From: Vigna angularis
Lineage: Eukaryota; Streptophyta; Magnoliopsida; Fabales; Fabaceae
Direction: 5' to 3'
Assembly (NCBI RefSeq): GCF_016808095.1
Contig: NC_068974.1
Span: 39,346,590-39,410,589 of the forward strand
Length of the DNA stretch: 64,000 nt
Position 1 is the first letter of the stretch; each line of letters starts with the position of its first letter. This document shows, piece after piece, positions 40,231 through 53,300 of this stretch. The position numbers and the translations under genes are program-made. Under the pieces are notes generated by a model. It had not been told where the DNA came from. It saw only the letters and a program-made list of their open reading frames with translations, and ran no database searches.

Positions 40231-41497
40231 ATCAAAGGAAAAATACAAGTAAATACTTAACCATGAATTTCTGACCAAATTTATCTTTTTCGTAAAAAAA
40301 GTTAGTCATATAGTAGTTTAAACCCTGTTAACAATATGAAAGGAGAATTGAATTTTTGACACCACAATCTTGACAACTCACTTTTATGAGCAAAATAATC
40401 ATTAAAAAGTGAATTTTTTGTAGTGGCAAAGAAAGATTAAAGGATATAATAATGAATATAAAGTGGGTTTAAAAACTTTTTGAGTATCAAAGTAACACGG
40501 TCCATATCAAAGTGTACCTTCTTATTTTTTTTCCATTATGCATAGCAGTTTTGCCTATTTTTTTCTGCATTTTCTCCAAATAAAAAGTCTAGAGGCATAG
40601 CCTGTGGTCTTTGACTTCACATCGAGAAAGAAACTTCACGAGAATATTTAACATGCACTATTTTTTTTCTTTATATGTTTTTCTTTCCACTCATACACTC
40701 CAAAAGTAGACTACGTTTCTCAGAAAATTAAGTTCAAAAGAATGCAAATAGTTAGGAATAATTGTTTTTCGAAAATCAGACAAAAGCAACAAACATATCT
40801 CATTTGTGTTTTGTACTAATTTGAGTTTCTCTAATGTATACTTTTCTATTACTTTCTCACTCTATAAATTGATATTAAGTACTTGAGGTTATACCAAAAA
40901 TAGATATTATTATTGATGAAAAGGGAGTATATGAATGAAAAACAAGTTGCATGTGCCTACTATGCAAAAAAGACATAAGCTGATGAAAAAGATAAGACCA
41001 AAACCATGTAATAACAAGAATGTCCCACAAATAGTAGAGTAGGAATGATATTGATTACATAGAATAAGAGAGCATGAAAGAGACTATTTATAATAGGTGG
41101 TCACCACACCAAACACTATACTCTTGTGACTATCAAACTTTGATAAAAAATATTGTATACATATCCCAATGTCTATGGCCTTCAATGCCAGATTCACACG
41201 AAAACACCTGAAGTTCATCACCATGAAAAAAGAAGCAAACTGCATGATTCACTGAAATAGGCATGAACTGTTTCTGAACATAGTTATCCACTCTTGTTCA
41301 TTGATTCAGCTCTTGAGACACTTCTTTGTTCATGATCATCCACCATAGAGAACTTTCAAAGTATTGTATGATCAAAACAAAAATTAGAATATTTATTCTT
41401 TTACTGTAAAATTGTGAGGGAAAAAGTTTATATCAATTCAATCTTTAATTTGAATCCCCAAGCCGTACTGTCTCAGACTTGTCTTTATCCTCCACAT

Positions 41498-41582
41498 GCA
41501 TGGCCATTACTGATACAAGGTACGTGGCTGCGTCACTATTATTTTTCTCAGTAGGAGTTGAATGAAATTAATACACCAAATA
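41498..41582 (+). promoter_or_regulatory. Upstream block of gene C conserved with gene B
   Basis: Shares CACATGCATG, TCACTATTA, AGGAGTTGAA and AATTAAT words in order with 29570-29660 and with the ghost segment at 38849-38945. It lies about 0.5 kb before the start codon of gene C. Confidence 0.45.
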
Positions 41583-41698
41583 TCTCACCAGTGACCCTAA
41601 TGGAATATGAGAGTGAAAAAATAAAAGTGGTAAAAACAATATTTGATAAGATGAAAACTAAGTCTATATCCCAAGTTCAATAGAAATGAGAAAATCAA

Positions 41699-41800
41699 AC
41701 ATCATATAAGAAAAAAAAATCATAAACTCATTGTCTCGAAATTTTAAATTAAAAATAATATCAGTTCTTGTGTAATTGACTCATGTGACATATATATAAT
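41699..41800 (+). repeat. Dispersed repeat family R4, copy upstream of gene C
   Basis: Contains AAACTCATTGTCT, AAATTTTAAATTAAAAATAA and TATCAGTTCTTGTGTAATTG. The ordered words match 43143-43262 in gene C intron 1 and, in reverse, 48290-48382. Confidence 0.4.
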
Positions 41801-41956
41801 ACCATCAGTGATATCAGAGTCACTGGTGTGACAAACTTAGGCTGTTGTGATAATAACAAAACATCAACACCTTAACCATATGAAAGGATGTAAAAATTGA
41901 ATGGTTTTTACTGATATTCACTTTATATCTTTATTTTCTGTCAACCACATCTTACA

Positions 41957-41978
41957 TACATTTATATCTATACATTTA
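41957..41978 (-). promoter_or_regulatory. Two L1-box-like sites upstream of gene C
   Basis: TACATTTA, the reverse complement of the epidermal L1-box form TAAATGTA, occurs at 41957-41964 and again at 41971-41978, 79-100 bases before the ATG. L1 boxes are bound by epidermal HD-ZIP IV factors in plants. Chance occurrence in AT-rich DNA is possible. I did not find the pair upstream of A or B. Confidence 0.35.
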
Positions 41979-42056
41979 AGCTGGCAGGTTGCTCAACCAT
42001 GCTATTTGTTTCCCTCTTGTTTTGATCATCCAAAGCCTGTTTTGGAGTTCAGAAAA

Positions 42057-45000
42057 ATGGAGATAGAAGCAGACACTGCTAAAGAAAAGGGTGTTGCTGA
42101 GTGTGGAGAAGCGATGGAAGTTTCAGAAAAGAGAGGAATGTATCTTGTGTGGGAAGATTTAACCGTTGTGGTTCCAAATTTTGGAGATGGACACACTAAG
42201 AGATTGCTTAACGGATTGAGTGGATATGCTGAACCTAACAAAATCATGGCCATCATGGGTCCTTCTGGCTCTGGAAAATCTACTCTTCTTGATGCTTTAG
42301 CAGGTTCATTTCAACTTCCTTCTTTCTGTTCATCACCGGTGTGTCTCTGTGTGTGCATGTTGTTTTTCTTATACTTGGAATACGAATTTCATGTTAAAAT
42401 TAAGATGGTCTTTCATGTTTGGTTTTTGCATCAGAAACGGACCAAACATGGTAAGTATCCTTGTTGAGGTCATGGTTATGTACTTCAAATCATCTAATGT
42501 TGTGCTAGACTTTTTTTTAATCAGTCATAAAGATAAAAAAACAGAACTAAATCTTGACATGGAGAATATTGGAGGTACACTAAGGAAGACTGATACTGTT
42601 ACAAGAAAAGTAACTTATCATAACTAAAACCCTTCCTAACAAGAGAATCTAAGGACTTCCATTACTAAATTAGTTTAAGCATATGTGTGGTCACTTTCAT
42701 TTGTTATATATCGAAGTTATTAGAATTTATGAGTGTTGGATCATAAGACGAACTCACAGCTGGAAAAAATAAAATAGGGAGAGAAACTGTTTTTTTTTCT
42801 TTCTCTAGTTTAGAAGCATAAATGACAGATAGAATGTGTGTAAACGTGTACCTGAAATGGTTTTGATAGTGACACTTTTTGCTTAAAAGCAAGGTTTGGA
42901 AGTGAAAAACAGTGGGGAAAATGTTAAATAAAAAAGTTTGTGTTTTCTTCCTAAATTCATCTCTTTCTTGAAAAGTTTACTCACCTTTCTTGAAATCATG
43001 ACTCAAATTTATCAGTTAGGAGATAATTTTCATGTTTACCACTTTGATTGATTCTTACAGTGTCCTCTTGTGTATACATTTTGGTTTCCTACAGGCAAAG
43101 ATGGTTATGTTGCACTGATAGAATTTTAAGTGAGTTTAAGTTCTGATAAAATGAAAAAGTAAAGCATTATATAAAAATGATAACTCATTGTCTTAGGATT
43201 TTGGATAGAGAATGATATTAATAATTTATGTAGTTGGACTCAGATCTTATTGATATTGTATCTCTCCGTGAATCTCTTCCTGTATAGATCTAAAATGCAT
43301 TGCATCACTCTACCTTCCTTTTCCCATTGAATCTATTTCCTTGGAGTAACTTGAGTGCTCCATGAAGTATATCTAAAGAAGATAAACATATAAATTCCAA
43401 TTGTTGCATGGATGAAACACTTTTACCTGTGAAACCATCAAACAGAATAACGTAGGTTATGAGTTATTTAAGGATAATTATGAGCGGACAACTCTGCACA
43501 TATAAACACTTATTCAACACAGGTTTATCTTTTTATTATTAATATTATAGTATGCACTATCATCTGTCATACTTTTTGGTTTTCTATATTAGGTTAGAAT
43601 ATGGTAATGTCATCTATTGATGGAAACGCTTTCTCAATTAATGTGACGTTGAAATATGAGCAATGGGTGGAGCCATTAATGTATTTCATTGCAAAACAGT
43701 GGAGCAAAAGATGGGTTTTTTAGGTTTACCGACAGTCCGACAGACAGACCCCATTTATTTATTTAGGAAAAAGATTCCTTAACATTAATAATTACCATTT
43801 GACAAACCACTATAATGATAAAATAGTCCTAACAAAAGTTATTGTTTATATTTGTAAAGAATGAAAAGTATTCAAAGATACTGTCAAATAGGTCTAAACT
43901 TTTTTTTGTGTCAGACTATCATTTTTCATTTATCCATTTCAGCACTTCAAAGCAAGCTTTCTTTTATTTGGTAAAGGAAGAACTATTTCATGTTTTAGAT
44001 TTTTGTGGGTTTGATTTATCTCTGCTTGAAAATTTATATTTTTTTATAAATTGAAATTTGATGTATTATGTAATATTGAACTGTGATCACTTAGAATGTG
44101 TAATTATCTCTTTTTGTTGACAAGCATCTATTAATTAACAACAAAATTATGTCTAATATCAAACTATTATGTATATGCAATCTTGGTCAATTTACATAAA
44201 ACATAAAATCAGAGATTTTTAATTTGAAAAAATTATTAATTATGTGAAGATTGGCCAGCCGAAATCTCACAAACACAATAATTTCGATGATATAACCCCA
44301 TCCTTTTCTTTCATGGAAATGTCATCAATTCATTTACTTACTACTCATATAAGGAGAAGTAATTATCTCAAACTCCAAACTTAATTTTTCTTTAAGTTCT
44401 TTTATTTCATTTTTGTGTTGGTTGATTATTAGGGATATCATCTACATAAAAGAGAGCGAGAATACATACTCTTCTCCTTTCATTTCAAGATGTAAATGAA
44501 GTTATTATAAATGTTTTTTACATTATTATCTTGGACTCTCTTTTAAGTTATATAGTGTTTTTTTACCAGAGACATCTTTTCAAAATCTGTATCGAACAAT
44601 GTTTCACCGTTTGTGAGAATATTTCATTACTGTTTATATCCTTCCACTTGTTTAAAATCTTTTGACACCAATCTCGCCTTGAACTACTATCCAACCATAT
44701 TTTGATTTCTAGGCAGATCTACAAACATATAGTGTGATTCCTCATAAAAAATTCAATCTCCTCTTCCATGGCTAGAAGACTAAGAACACCTCCTATTGCC
44801 TCTCTATAGCTCCAACGTTCTATATCTTCATCTGCAGTGAAAGTGTAGCATATACAAATTATTGTGTTGATTTGATTGTCTCCTCTCCCTATCAAGCGTA
44901 AACTGATAGTTGAAGTCTAAATCCGCATGTTCAAGCCTTCCCAAATGAGAAGAAGAAGGTTGATTCTTATCATCTGATGCTTCATCATCTAACTTATTTG

Positions 45001-47915
45001 ATCCAACCCTTGAAGACTTAACCTCGATGGGAACTTTCCCCATACCTTTCTTTAGATTTCTATATATCATATGACGTTACTGCTTGTGAAGCAGCTAGCT
45101 TCTCCATGTTCCAACCTCCACAATTAATACTCTTTCACTCCTTTAGCATACCTGATAAAAATACATACTATTACTTGTGGTTATATTCAGTTTCGTAATT
45201 ATCATGACAAAAGCTCTATATATTAACATCAGATAACTGGCAATGCTTGCAGGAAGGCTCTCCAGAAACGTTATCATGTCTGGAAATGTGTTTCTAAATG
45301 GAAAGAAGAGGAGATTGGACTATGGCGGTGCTGTAAGTATGCGTGTAAATGTGAAAAGAAAAATCCATTTTTGATATTTCAGTGCTAATTAATGAGATAT
45401 GTTTAGGCTTATGTGACCCAAGAAGAGACAATGCTGGGAACTCTGACAGTGAGAGAGACAATATATTACTTAGCTAATCTAAGGCTTCCAGGGAGCATGA
45501 GGAGAGAAGAGGTGAATGAGATAATAGAAGGAACGATTATGGAAATGGGTCTTCAAGAATGTGCAGATCGGATAATAGGGAATTGGCACTTGAGAGGTAT
45601 AAGCGGTGGAGAAAAGAGAAGACTCAGCATTGCTCTTGAAATCCTCACAAGGCCAACTCTTTTGTTCCTTGATGAACCCACCACTGGTCTCGACAGTGCA
45701 TCAGCATATTTTGTTGCTCAAACTCTCAGAAATTTGGCTCATGATTCAAAGACTGTTATCTCTTCTATACACCAACCAAGTAGTGAGGTTTTTGCACTCT
45801 TTGATCATCTCTTTCTTCTCTCTGGGGGTCAAACAATATACTTTGGACCTGCACAAAAGGCAACTCAGGTATTCATATTCTATACCAAATTCTCCTGTTT
45901 TCATGCATGTCACAACTAAAATCATGTGTTTAGAACATTAACAGGTTAAAAGCTGACACAGTTGTATTTTCGCATGCAGTTCTTCGCCAAAGCTGGATTC
46001 CCATGTCCAAGTAGAAGAAACCCTTCTGATCATTTCCTTCGTTGTATCAATTCAGACTTCGACGCTGTTACAACCAAAATCACGGCCTCCCAAACAAGAC
46101 AAGTATATATAACAATTTCTTTACGTCATCAACTTTTTTAATATGTTTTTTAGAATACTTATTATAAAAGTCATCAACTTCTGCTTGCAAATCTTTTACT
46201 CTAAATGTTATTTACTCATTTAAGCTGGCTATAAATTACATCTTTTTCTTCCTTCCTTGGAATCTCTTCCTATCAGATTTGCTTCTTTCTCACTGTCTTC
46301 CTTATTCCTTTAATACAGGAAGAAGTTTCATTATCAACTGCAGAAATCAAAGCAACACTCATAGAAAAATACCGATGGTCTGAGTATGCAACCACTTCAA
46401 GAGAAAGAATCAAGGAAATATCAAACATAGTAAGAAGCCCTTAACTCAAAATGTTATTACTAACTATTGTTTACAGAACATAGAACTTCACGTAATTAAT
46501 AATATTCTTTGCATGAGCTGAAACTGTTAATTAATACTCCATTTTGCAACAATTGGAAACATATTTTGTTGGATGTAAAGGTAAGGAATTGATCATGTTA
46601 CAGGAAGGACATGATTTTGAAAGTGAAAGGAAATGCGAATCCAGATGGTGGAAGGAACTATCAGTGCTGACTCGGAGATCTTTCGTGAACATGTCAAGAG
46701 ATTTGGGATACTACTGGATAAGGATAACCACCTATATCGCCTTATCTTTGTGCGTTGGAATAATCTTCCATGATGTTGGAACGAGTTACAGAGCCATTTT
46801 TGCGAGAGGATCATGTGCTGGTTTTCTCTCAGGTTTCATGACGTTCATGTCCATTGGGAGCTTCCCTTCTTTCTTAGAAGAAATGAAGGTATGAAAAGTT
46901 AATTCGACACAAAATTAAAACGTTAAAAACATGTTTGCAAGAGGATTGTGGCATTTAGTTCTCTTACCTTTTACCCTCTGGATGCAGGTCTTCTACAAAG
47001 AAAGAATGGGTGGTTATTATGGCGTTGGAGTCTACATTCTCTCAAATTTTCTGTCTTCCTTTCCGTTTTTGGCAGTGATGTCCACAGCTACGGGGGCTAT
47101 AAGCTATTATATGGTTAAGTCTAGTTCAGAATTTTCACACTTTTTGTATATCACTCTTGATCTTCTGGGCTGCATTGCGGTTGTGGAGAGCTCCATGATG
47201 GTTATAGCTTCACTGGTTCCCAACTTCCTCATGGGATTGACGATTGGAGCGGGATATATTGTAAGAGGACTATATACTATATATAATATAATCCCATTTT
47301 CAATTGAATGATCGTTGTTGCTGATTTCAGTGTATATGTGTGCAGGGTCTTATGATGATGACTTCTGGCTTTTTCCGTCCGCTCCCTGATATTCCCAAAT
47401 TCTTCTGGCGTTACCCAATATCATACATCAATTACGGCGCATGGGGATTAGAGGTAAATTTAGAGGCGTTACCTTCAAAAGGCCATGATCAAAAGGGTAT
47501 ATGAACTGAATTATCTGGGAGTGAAATTTAGCCTTACTTACTGATTATGGGAATGCAGGGGGCTTTCAAGAATGACTTGATTGGAATGGAGTTTGACCCC
47601 TTAGAACCTGGTGACCCAAAACTGAAAGGAGAATTTATTCTCAAAACCATGCTTGGAATTCAAGTTGATAATTCAAAGTGGTGGGACATAGCTGCAATCA
47701 TGATCATCCTCATATTGCTTAGAGTTCTTTTCTTTTTCATTCTCAAATTCAAGGAGAGAGCTGCACCTTTTCTTTATAGCATCTACGCCAGGCAAACTCT
47801 GCAACGTATAAAGAAGCGACCTTCGTTCAGGAAAGCACCATCTTTTCCTTCCAAACGCCACCAATCACTGCATCCCTTGTCTCCTCAAGAGGATCTCAAC
47901 TCGCTCATGCATTAG
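42057..47915 (+). CDS. ABCG15-like: ABC transporter G family half-transporter, gene C (ABCG12/13/15 clade)
   Basis: Nine exons: 42057-42303, 45253-45332, 45407-45868, 45980-46102, 46319-46429, 46604-46888, 46988-47260, 47346-47453 and 47559-47915, giving 681 residues. Every exon has the same length as its counterpart in gene B. Walker A is at 68-76, ISGGE at 174-178, Walker B at 194-200 and switch H231; six membrane helices follow. I chose the ATG at 42057 because MEIEA is shared with A and B. An in-frame ATG at 41901 would add 52 residues with no counterpart in the paralogues. C-specific changes include YYLANLR (Ser in A and B) and WGLEGAFKND (Gln-Gly-Ala-Tyr in A and B) in the loop before the last helix. 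Intron 1 is 2.95 kb and contains an R4 repeat. The gene looks intact. Substrate unknown. Confidence 0.93.
43143..43262 (+). repeat. Dispersed repeat family R4, copy in gene C intron 1
   Basis: Contains AACTCATTGTCTTAGGATTT, TGGATAGAGAATGATAT and GTTGGACTCAGATCTTATTG. The clearest match is the reverse-strand copy at 48290-48382. Confidence 0.5.
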
Positions 47916-48289
47916 AACCATCATTTGCTGATACAAATATGTAAGAGTAATAACTTAGTTGCTATTATTTCTTTAGGAATAATTATTAACTGTCATAAGC
48001 TCTGTAAATAAAGCATATAAATGGTGTTCTTATATTTTTTCAATTAATCAATTCGATGAGTTATTTTTATGGGTTTGTCTAACTTTAGAGTAAAAACGGA
48101 ATTAAACGAAGCTGTCTCGTATTCTTTGAGTTTTTGTCATATCAAATGAATTATCAAAGCTCTCTTAAAGCAATGATTCCTCTGCCACAGAAAAGAATGC
48201 GAGAAGGAAGATGTTCGGGAGCAACAAACCAAACAAGACAACATTCACAAACAATAAATCAAACAAGAAAACAAGGACTCCAAATTGTA

Positions 48290-48382
48290 CCTGAATTCGG
48301 GAGGTGATGAGATCTGAGTCCAACCATGTAAGGAATTGACACCAATCTCTATCCAAAACCTTAAGACAATGAGTCAATGGAT
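48290..48382 (-). repeat. Dispersed repeat family R4, minus-strand copy
   Basis: On the minus strand it reads GACTCATTGTCTTAAGGTTT, then TGGATAGAGATTGG, then GGTTGGACTCAGATCTCATC, closely matching 43184-43255. Confidence 0.5.
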
Positions 48383-49149
48383 CTTTTATCTATACTTTCT
48401 CATTTCTACAGACTTAGACTCACATTTGTATTACCATCAGATAACTACTGAAAATCAGCTTTATGGGGGCAATTGCAAAGTTTCTTCGATAGATACAACA
48501 TCCATGAGCGTATTTGGAAACTTGTTCAAACACTACAAAAAATCCTTTTTAACTTCAAAAATGCGCTCGAGTTCCTTCAATCAACGTACCTTTGCCTTTG
48601 TAGCTACCCCAGATGTAATATTGTGTAGGTGTTTGTCAATGTATAATAAACCTCTCCAACATAACTATACTTCTCGACGAGGGGCCATTTCTGTTCTCAC
48701 AAGCCTAACCAACCACTAGATGCCCAGTGGCCAATGATTCAGAGGAATTGGCGTAACTAAACATTTATGTAAATTTCTTGAAGCTCAAATTGAATAATGT
48801 TTTTTTAAGTGTAGTACTATAAATTGAATTGTTAGAAGGTGTTTAGAGATTTTAGAGGAGACAAAAACAAGCTAACCTGACCTAAGAACAACACCAATTG
48901 TCCAAGCCAAGAGTAAGCACTCCTTCTTTTGACACCCTTGAACCTTTGAAATATTCCTTGAATATTAATTGAGAACTTGACTTCGATGAATTGTTTATTA
49001 CTTTGAGAAAAGGAACTTGGTATCAAGTATCCAATTTCTCATTTTATAACCAATAAAAGTCTTTCTATGCAGTACCAAAGTTTCCTCTGTCATTAATGCA
49101 ATTAGAATCCTTATTTCACTTCAAGAAGCATTAAAGCATAAGAATTAAG

Positions 49150-50035
49150 TTCAAGCCATGAATGAAGCAGTGAGTGCCTTAGAAAAGAACAAGACATGGG
49201 AAATTGTTGATGGACCACTGGATAAAAAAAATATTTGATGCATATGGGTATATAATGTAAGTATAAAACTGGTGGCAGATTAGAACATTACAAAGTTGCT
49301 AAATGATATACCCAATCTTATAGTGATAAATACTCTTAGAATCAACCTCTCATTCGCAATTTTAAATTGCAACAACTTCATATGAAAAAATATTTTCCTC
49401 CATGGACAATTAGAAAAGTAAGTCTAAATGGAAATAAAATATGCATGTTGAAGAAAGTTTGTATGAACTCAGGTAGTCACCCCGTACTTGGTTTTCCAAA
49501 AGGTAAACTTACTCTATTCTTAATCTATATTGATGATATGATTCTTTCAAGAGATGATGAACATGAAAAAGAAAGATGATGAACATCTTTATCTTCCAAA
49601 AAGAAAAATGTTCTTGATCTTATCAAAAGAGACCTGAAAAGTTTACCGCAAGAACAAAGTTATTATAAAACAGAACCATAGAATTGAAACAATGAAGACA
49701 ATTGAAATGTGAATTACAGTCAATACAAAGACTTGTGAGGAAGCTCATTTGCTTACCTCACACTAGACCTAACATAATCTTTGAACAAAATCCTTTAATA
49801 TTTGAAAAAAAAGGTTTAGGAAGGAGATTATTGGTTAAAAAAATGAAAAACTGAAATTAAAAATATATATTAATGTACACTGCAAATCTGTCACAAATGA
49901 GAAATCTACCTCAAGATATTACATGTTCTTCGATGAATGGAAATTTGATGACTTGGAAAAGAAACAAAATGGTTTTGCAAGGACTACTACAAGAGCAGAA
50001 TTCCGAACTATGACACATGTAGTGTGTGAATTGTT
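49150..50035 (+). mobile_element. Degenerate Ty1/copia retrotransposon fragment (reverse transcriptase to RNase H)
   Basis: Broken plus-strand frames recall copia polyprotein motifs in the right order: ALEKNKTWEIVD at the start of reverse transcriptase (about 49175), NIFLHGQLE (about 49390), YIDDMIL in place of the usual YVDDMIL catalytic box (about 49526), and near the end STSRYYMF and AEFRTM of the RNase H region (49900-50030). Frameshifts and stops separate them, so the element is dead. No LTRs or integrase were found. Copia elements are ordinary plant retrotransposons. Confidence 0.75.
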
Positions 50036-50307
50036 ATGACCAAAGAATTATTGGTGTGTAAAGTGACACTTTATCCCCCTTGTGAGGAAGTAACCAAAGG
50101 GTTTGCGCATGATCATGATGACATCATATGTAACTCGAATAGAAAAAATAAGGCAACACCAAAAAAAGTAAGAAACTACAGAATGTCTACAGGAACACAT
50201 ACAAATTTTATGTACATCACGCGGCCAATTTCTCTCTCAGATGTTTACACCACCAATCTAATCATTAATGAATCAGATTTTATAATTAGCAATAAATGCA
50301 ACACACG

Positions 50308-53300
50308 TCACTCTTTCTGGGGTTTCTTCTCATTAGATTCTCCATTTTCAACTCGATTGTCAAAACCGTGATAAGGAACATCGATCATTGGCCTAGGAAT
50401 TGGTCGTTCAATGAAATCCTCAGGAAAACATTCAAAGTCAGGACCAAAGTTGAACTTAACCGTGCAGTTTGGTTCATTGGGTAGAGTAAACATTGATGCG
50501 GCAGGATAGTAACGACCACCGTGAAGATCCTTGAAAGCTACACCTTGGCATATGCCATTTTTAAAGAATGATATCTCGCTTCCTGCACACAATAGAATAT
50601 ATGAAACTTACAAATTGAACACATAAAATACAACAAACAGTTCCCGCATAAAAAACAATACAACTATCAGTTAAGAGAATATGTTTGTACTATATGCAAG
50701 GGAACAACACTAATATCAAGCCCTTTTCTTACTTAGTAGACTAGGCTACATGGATCAAATAATGTCATCCCGTGTAGACATGTAATACATGCAAGGGTTA
50801 TTAAATGTCAACAGTTTTTTCAATTGTAAGGGATAAGGAGCACGGCTAATGAAGGCCTCTAAAAACAGTTGATTAACTATCAGGTTTTCAAGGATTCATG
50901 ACAAGTACTCACGGCACAAATTGTATTTAACTACCAGCAAAAATGCTTCAGATATATTTACTATTCTGCATTCTCACTTTCTCAGCCACTTCCAAACATT
51001 TCATCCTAAGGGGTAACAAATTAGTGCATCTGGGAAAATTTCAATATAATCTCCATATATACACTGTATTCACAAGCTCCTACTCGCCCATGGCCCTGGT
51101 CTCCTTATACATCACAAAACATGTATACTCACTTAAACCTCTAATCCATAAATTGCCAAACCATTAGTATTGTAAATAGAGCATGGGTGACCTGGATAAT
51201 GTTTGGCCAAGTTTTTGGGGGTGCTTGTCTTCTCATTAAAAAGTCATCCAATTAACTTTTATAGAAGCTCTATATTTTGGGCACCTTACATTTCAAAAAA
51301 AGCTACATTTATTATTAAAAACTTTCTTAAATTGTATTTGATATTTCTTCTTTTGAGGAGAAGAGAGTTCAAGAAAATTGGATCAGCATTAAATATTTGT
51401 AGATTGGGAAAATTAACATTTCTTTCTGCTTAACGTGCCCAACCTTTTTTAATCAATTGATGAGAATCTACTGGTATGTTTACAGCACATAATAAGTTTA
51501 ATTTCACTTCCAACCCTAATTATTCACACTATTGACATCCTGGTAGAAGAATTTGAATTCTTGATCAACTTTAGTGTCATAGCAAGTATAATGCACCATC
51601 AACAAACTTGCATAACAAGAATGAAAGAAATAGACCAATACACGAAAAGAATTTACACAAAGAATCAGATTTATAGCCACATATTAAAGAAGATTTCCAA
51701 TATGGGGTAGGGATGGAAACTAGTAAGCTAACAAAAAAGCATTGGCCTACTTGTACAGAGTAATCTGAAATCAAGCTCCACCTATTTCACTGCCCAAGAA
51801 TATCCCAGATGTGCATCCATGTATAAGTCCCTAATCAAATTACAAAATATCCCACATCCATGATGAGTCCTATCAATAAGATTTGAACTTTGAAATATTA
51901 AATAACCCATAGTACTCAGGGTTTGCAAGTATACGTTAAATTGTATTGAAAACAGTGTTCCACATGATTCGTCAGAGTGGAAATGATGAAGGCATATGAG
52001 ACTTTCCTCGTTTTCCAATTCTGTGCATGCCTCCAACACATGTTTACCAAATTTTAGACGATTCTTAGGTGTTTCAACTTACTTTTGTTACAAAAAGAAA
52101 GAAAAAGGACACGAAAACCTTATTGTCACGTTCTACTCTCATCTCTGCTACATGTCTTTAGGCAGCAATGGGTGAAAATTTTGAACAAATTCTCTCATCT
52201 CTGTTTCTATCAAGTTTTTTTCAATGATCCCTCTCATCTGTATTATTCTCTCTGGAGGCTCTGATCTCTGTTTTATTAAACCTAAAACACTGTTTCTAGA
52301 TTCTTACATACAAACATTTTGCGTCTCTGTCTGTGATAACTTTAAGCATTTCTCAATTAAGTTTCACAATATGGGTCCAGGTTTTCGTTTGCAAGAAAAT
52401 GTTTTAAATATGTTCATTGACCTCGATAGAAATCGTTAACTTCCGTTGATTCGAGTTCTGCAGGTTCTTTTAGTCTATTCTACATTTTTTAGCAGGGTTT
52501 CCAAGCCCACTAGCAGCTTTACCATCCATTACAAGCATATACATCGTTGTCCACCACTTATCATTGAAAATACTGATGGATAAATTGGAAACATTCAGTT
52601 TCGCATACTTAAGAATCTAGGCAGAAAATAGAACCAATAACACAATCACAATAAAGTAATCCAGAAATAAAAAAAGTTTGTCAGGTCAAATTCTCTCCCT
52701 CCTCCCAAAAGCACGAATAATTAACTAAGCCCTCAAACACTAAGCAAGCAACCACCAGGTATTTCAGTAGTATCTTAACTTAAAAACGCTAATCACCAAG
52801 TGCAAATCTATCGTTGAATATTCAGTTTCCTAGCTGAAAAGATAAATGAGAATCATGAAAACTAAATAACAAAGTTGGAAACTTACCAGGCACCACTTTG
52901 GGTGGATCTTCCTTAGCATCTTGAGCGCAAACATATCGCTGGCCTTTATACCAGACCAACTGAGGTGTATTGGGGGCGTAATTTTTGCCATCAGGCAAAT
53001 TGATGTAGAAACCAATAACATCCCCTTCCTTGTAACCTTCCTCTCCATACTTCTCCCTACTCGCCTTATGAATCTTACTCCCATCAATGTCCCGATAGCC
53101 AAAACTGTTCCCATCGTACCCAACCGGAGCCTGCAAGTCACCCTTCTCAGTCGACCACCCAAGGCGCGTGTGCCCAGTCTCCCCCAACTTCACAACCCTA
53201 ATCTCGAAGTACCACGCGCCTTCCACGACTCCGCGCGTTGCCCTCACCATTCTGTAACCCTTGGTGCTCCCCGCACTCATTCTGTCCTCGCTCAATTCCA

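Larger units (their letters stand above)
37051..42056. other. Intergenic region between ABCG genes B and C
   Basis: 5 kb with no intact gene. It holds a ghost of a further ABCG copy (about 38160-39300), an R2 repeat (39551-39672), an R1 repeat (40089-40230), an R4 repeat (about 41699-41800) and the promoter region of gene C. Short open frames (such as 38464-38652 and 39213-39419) show no family resemblance. Confidence 0.65.
47916..50307. other. Intergenic region after gene C with retrotransposon remains
   Basis: Contains the 3' flank of gene C, an R4 repeat on the minus strand (48290-48382), a single CACTA-like end motif at 48531 and a degenerate Ty1/copia fragment (49150-50035). The last 270 bases before 50308 are probably the 3' UTR of the minus-strand ASH2R gene. 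No intact gene is seen. Confidence 0.6.

Noticed and set aside
41901..42056. Earlier in-frame start for ABCG gene C
   Set aside because: The extra 52 residues have no counterpart in A or B, which both start at MEIEA, and the region looks like 5' UTR and promoter.
51782..52439. Open frames inside the 2.3 kb ASH2R intron
   Set aside because: Short, on both strands, without domain similarity. The exon 1 to exon 2 join is phase-consistent and gives an intact SPRY domain without them.
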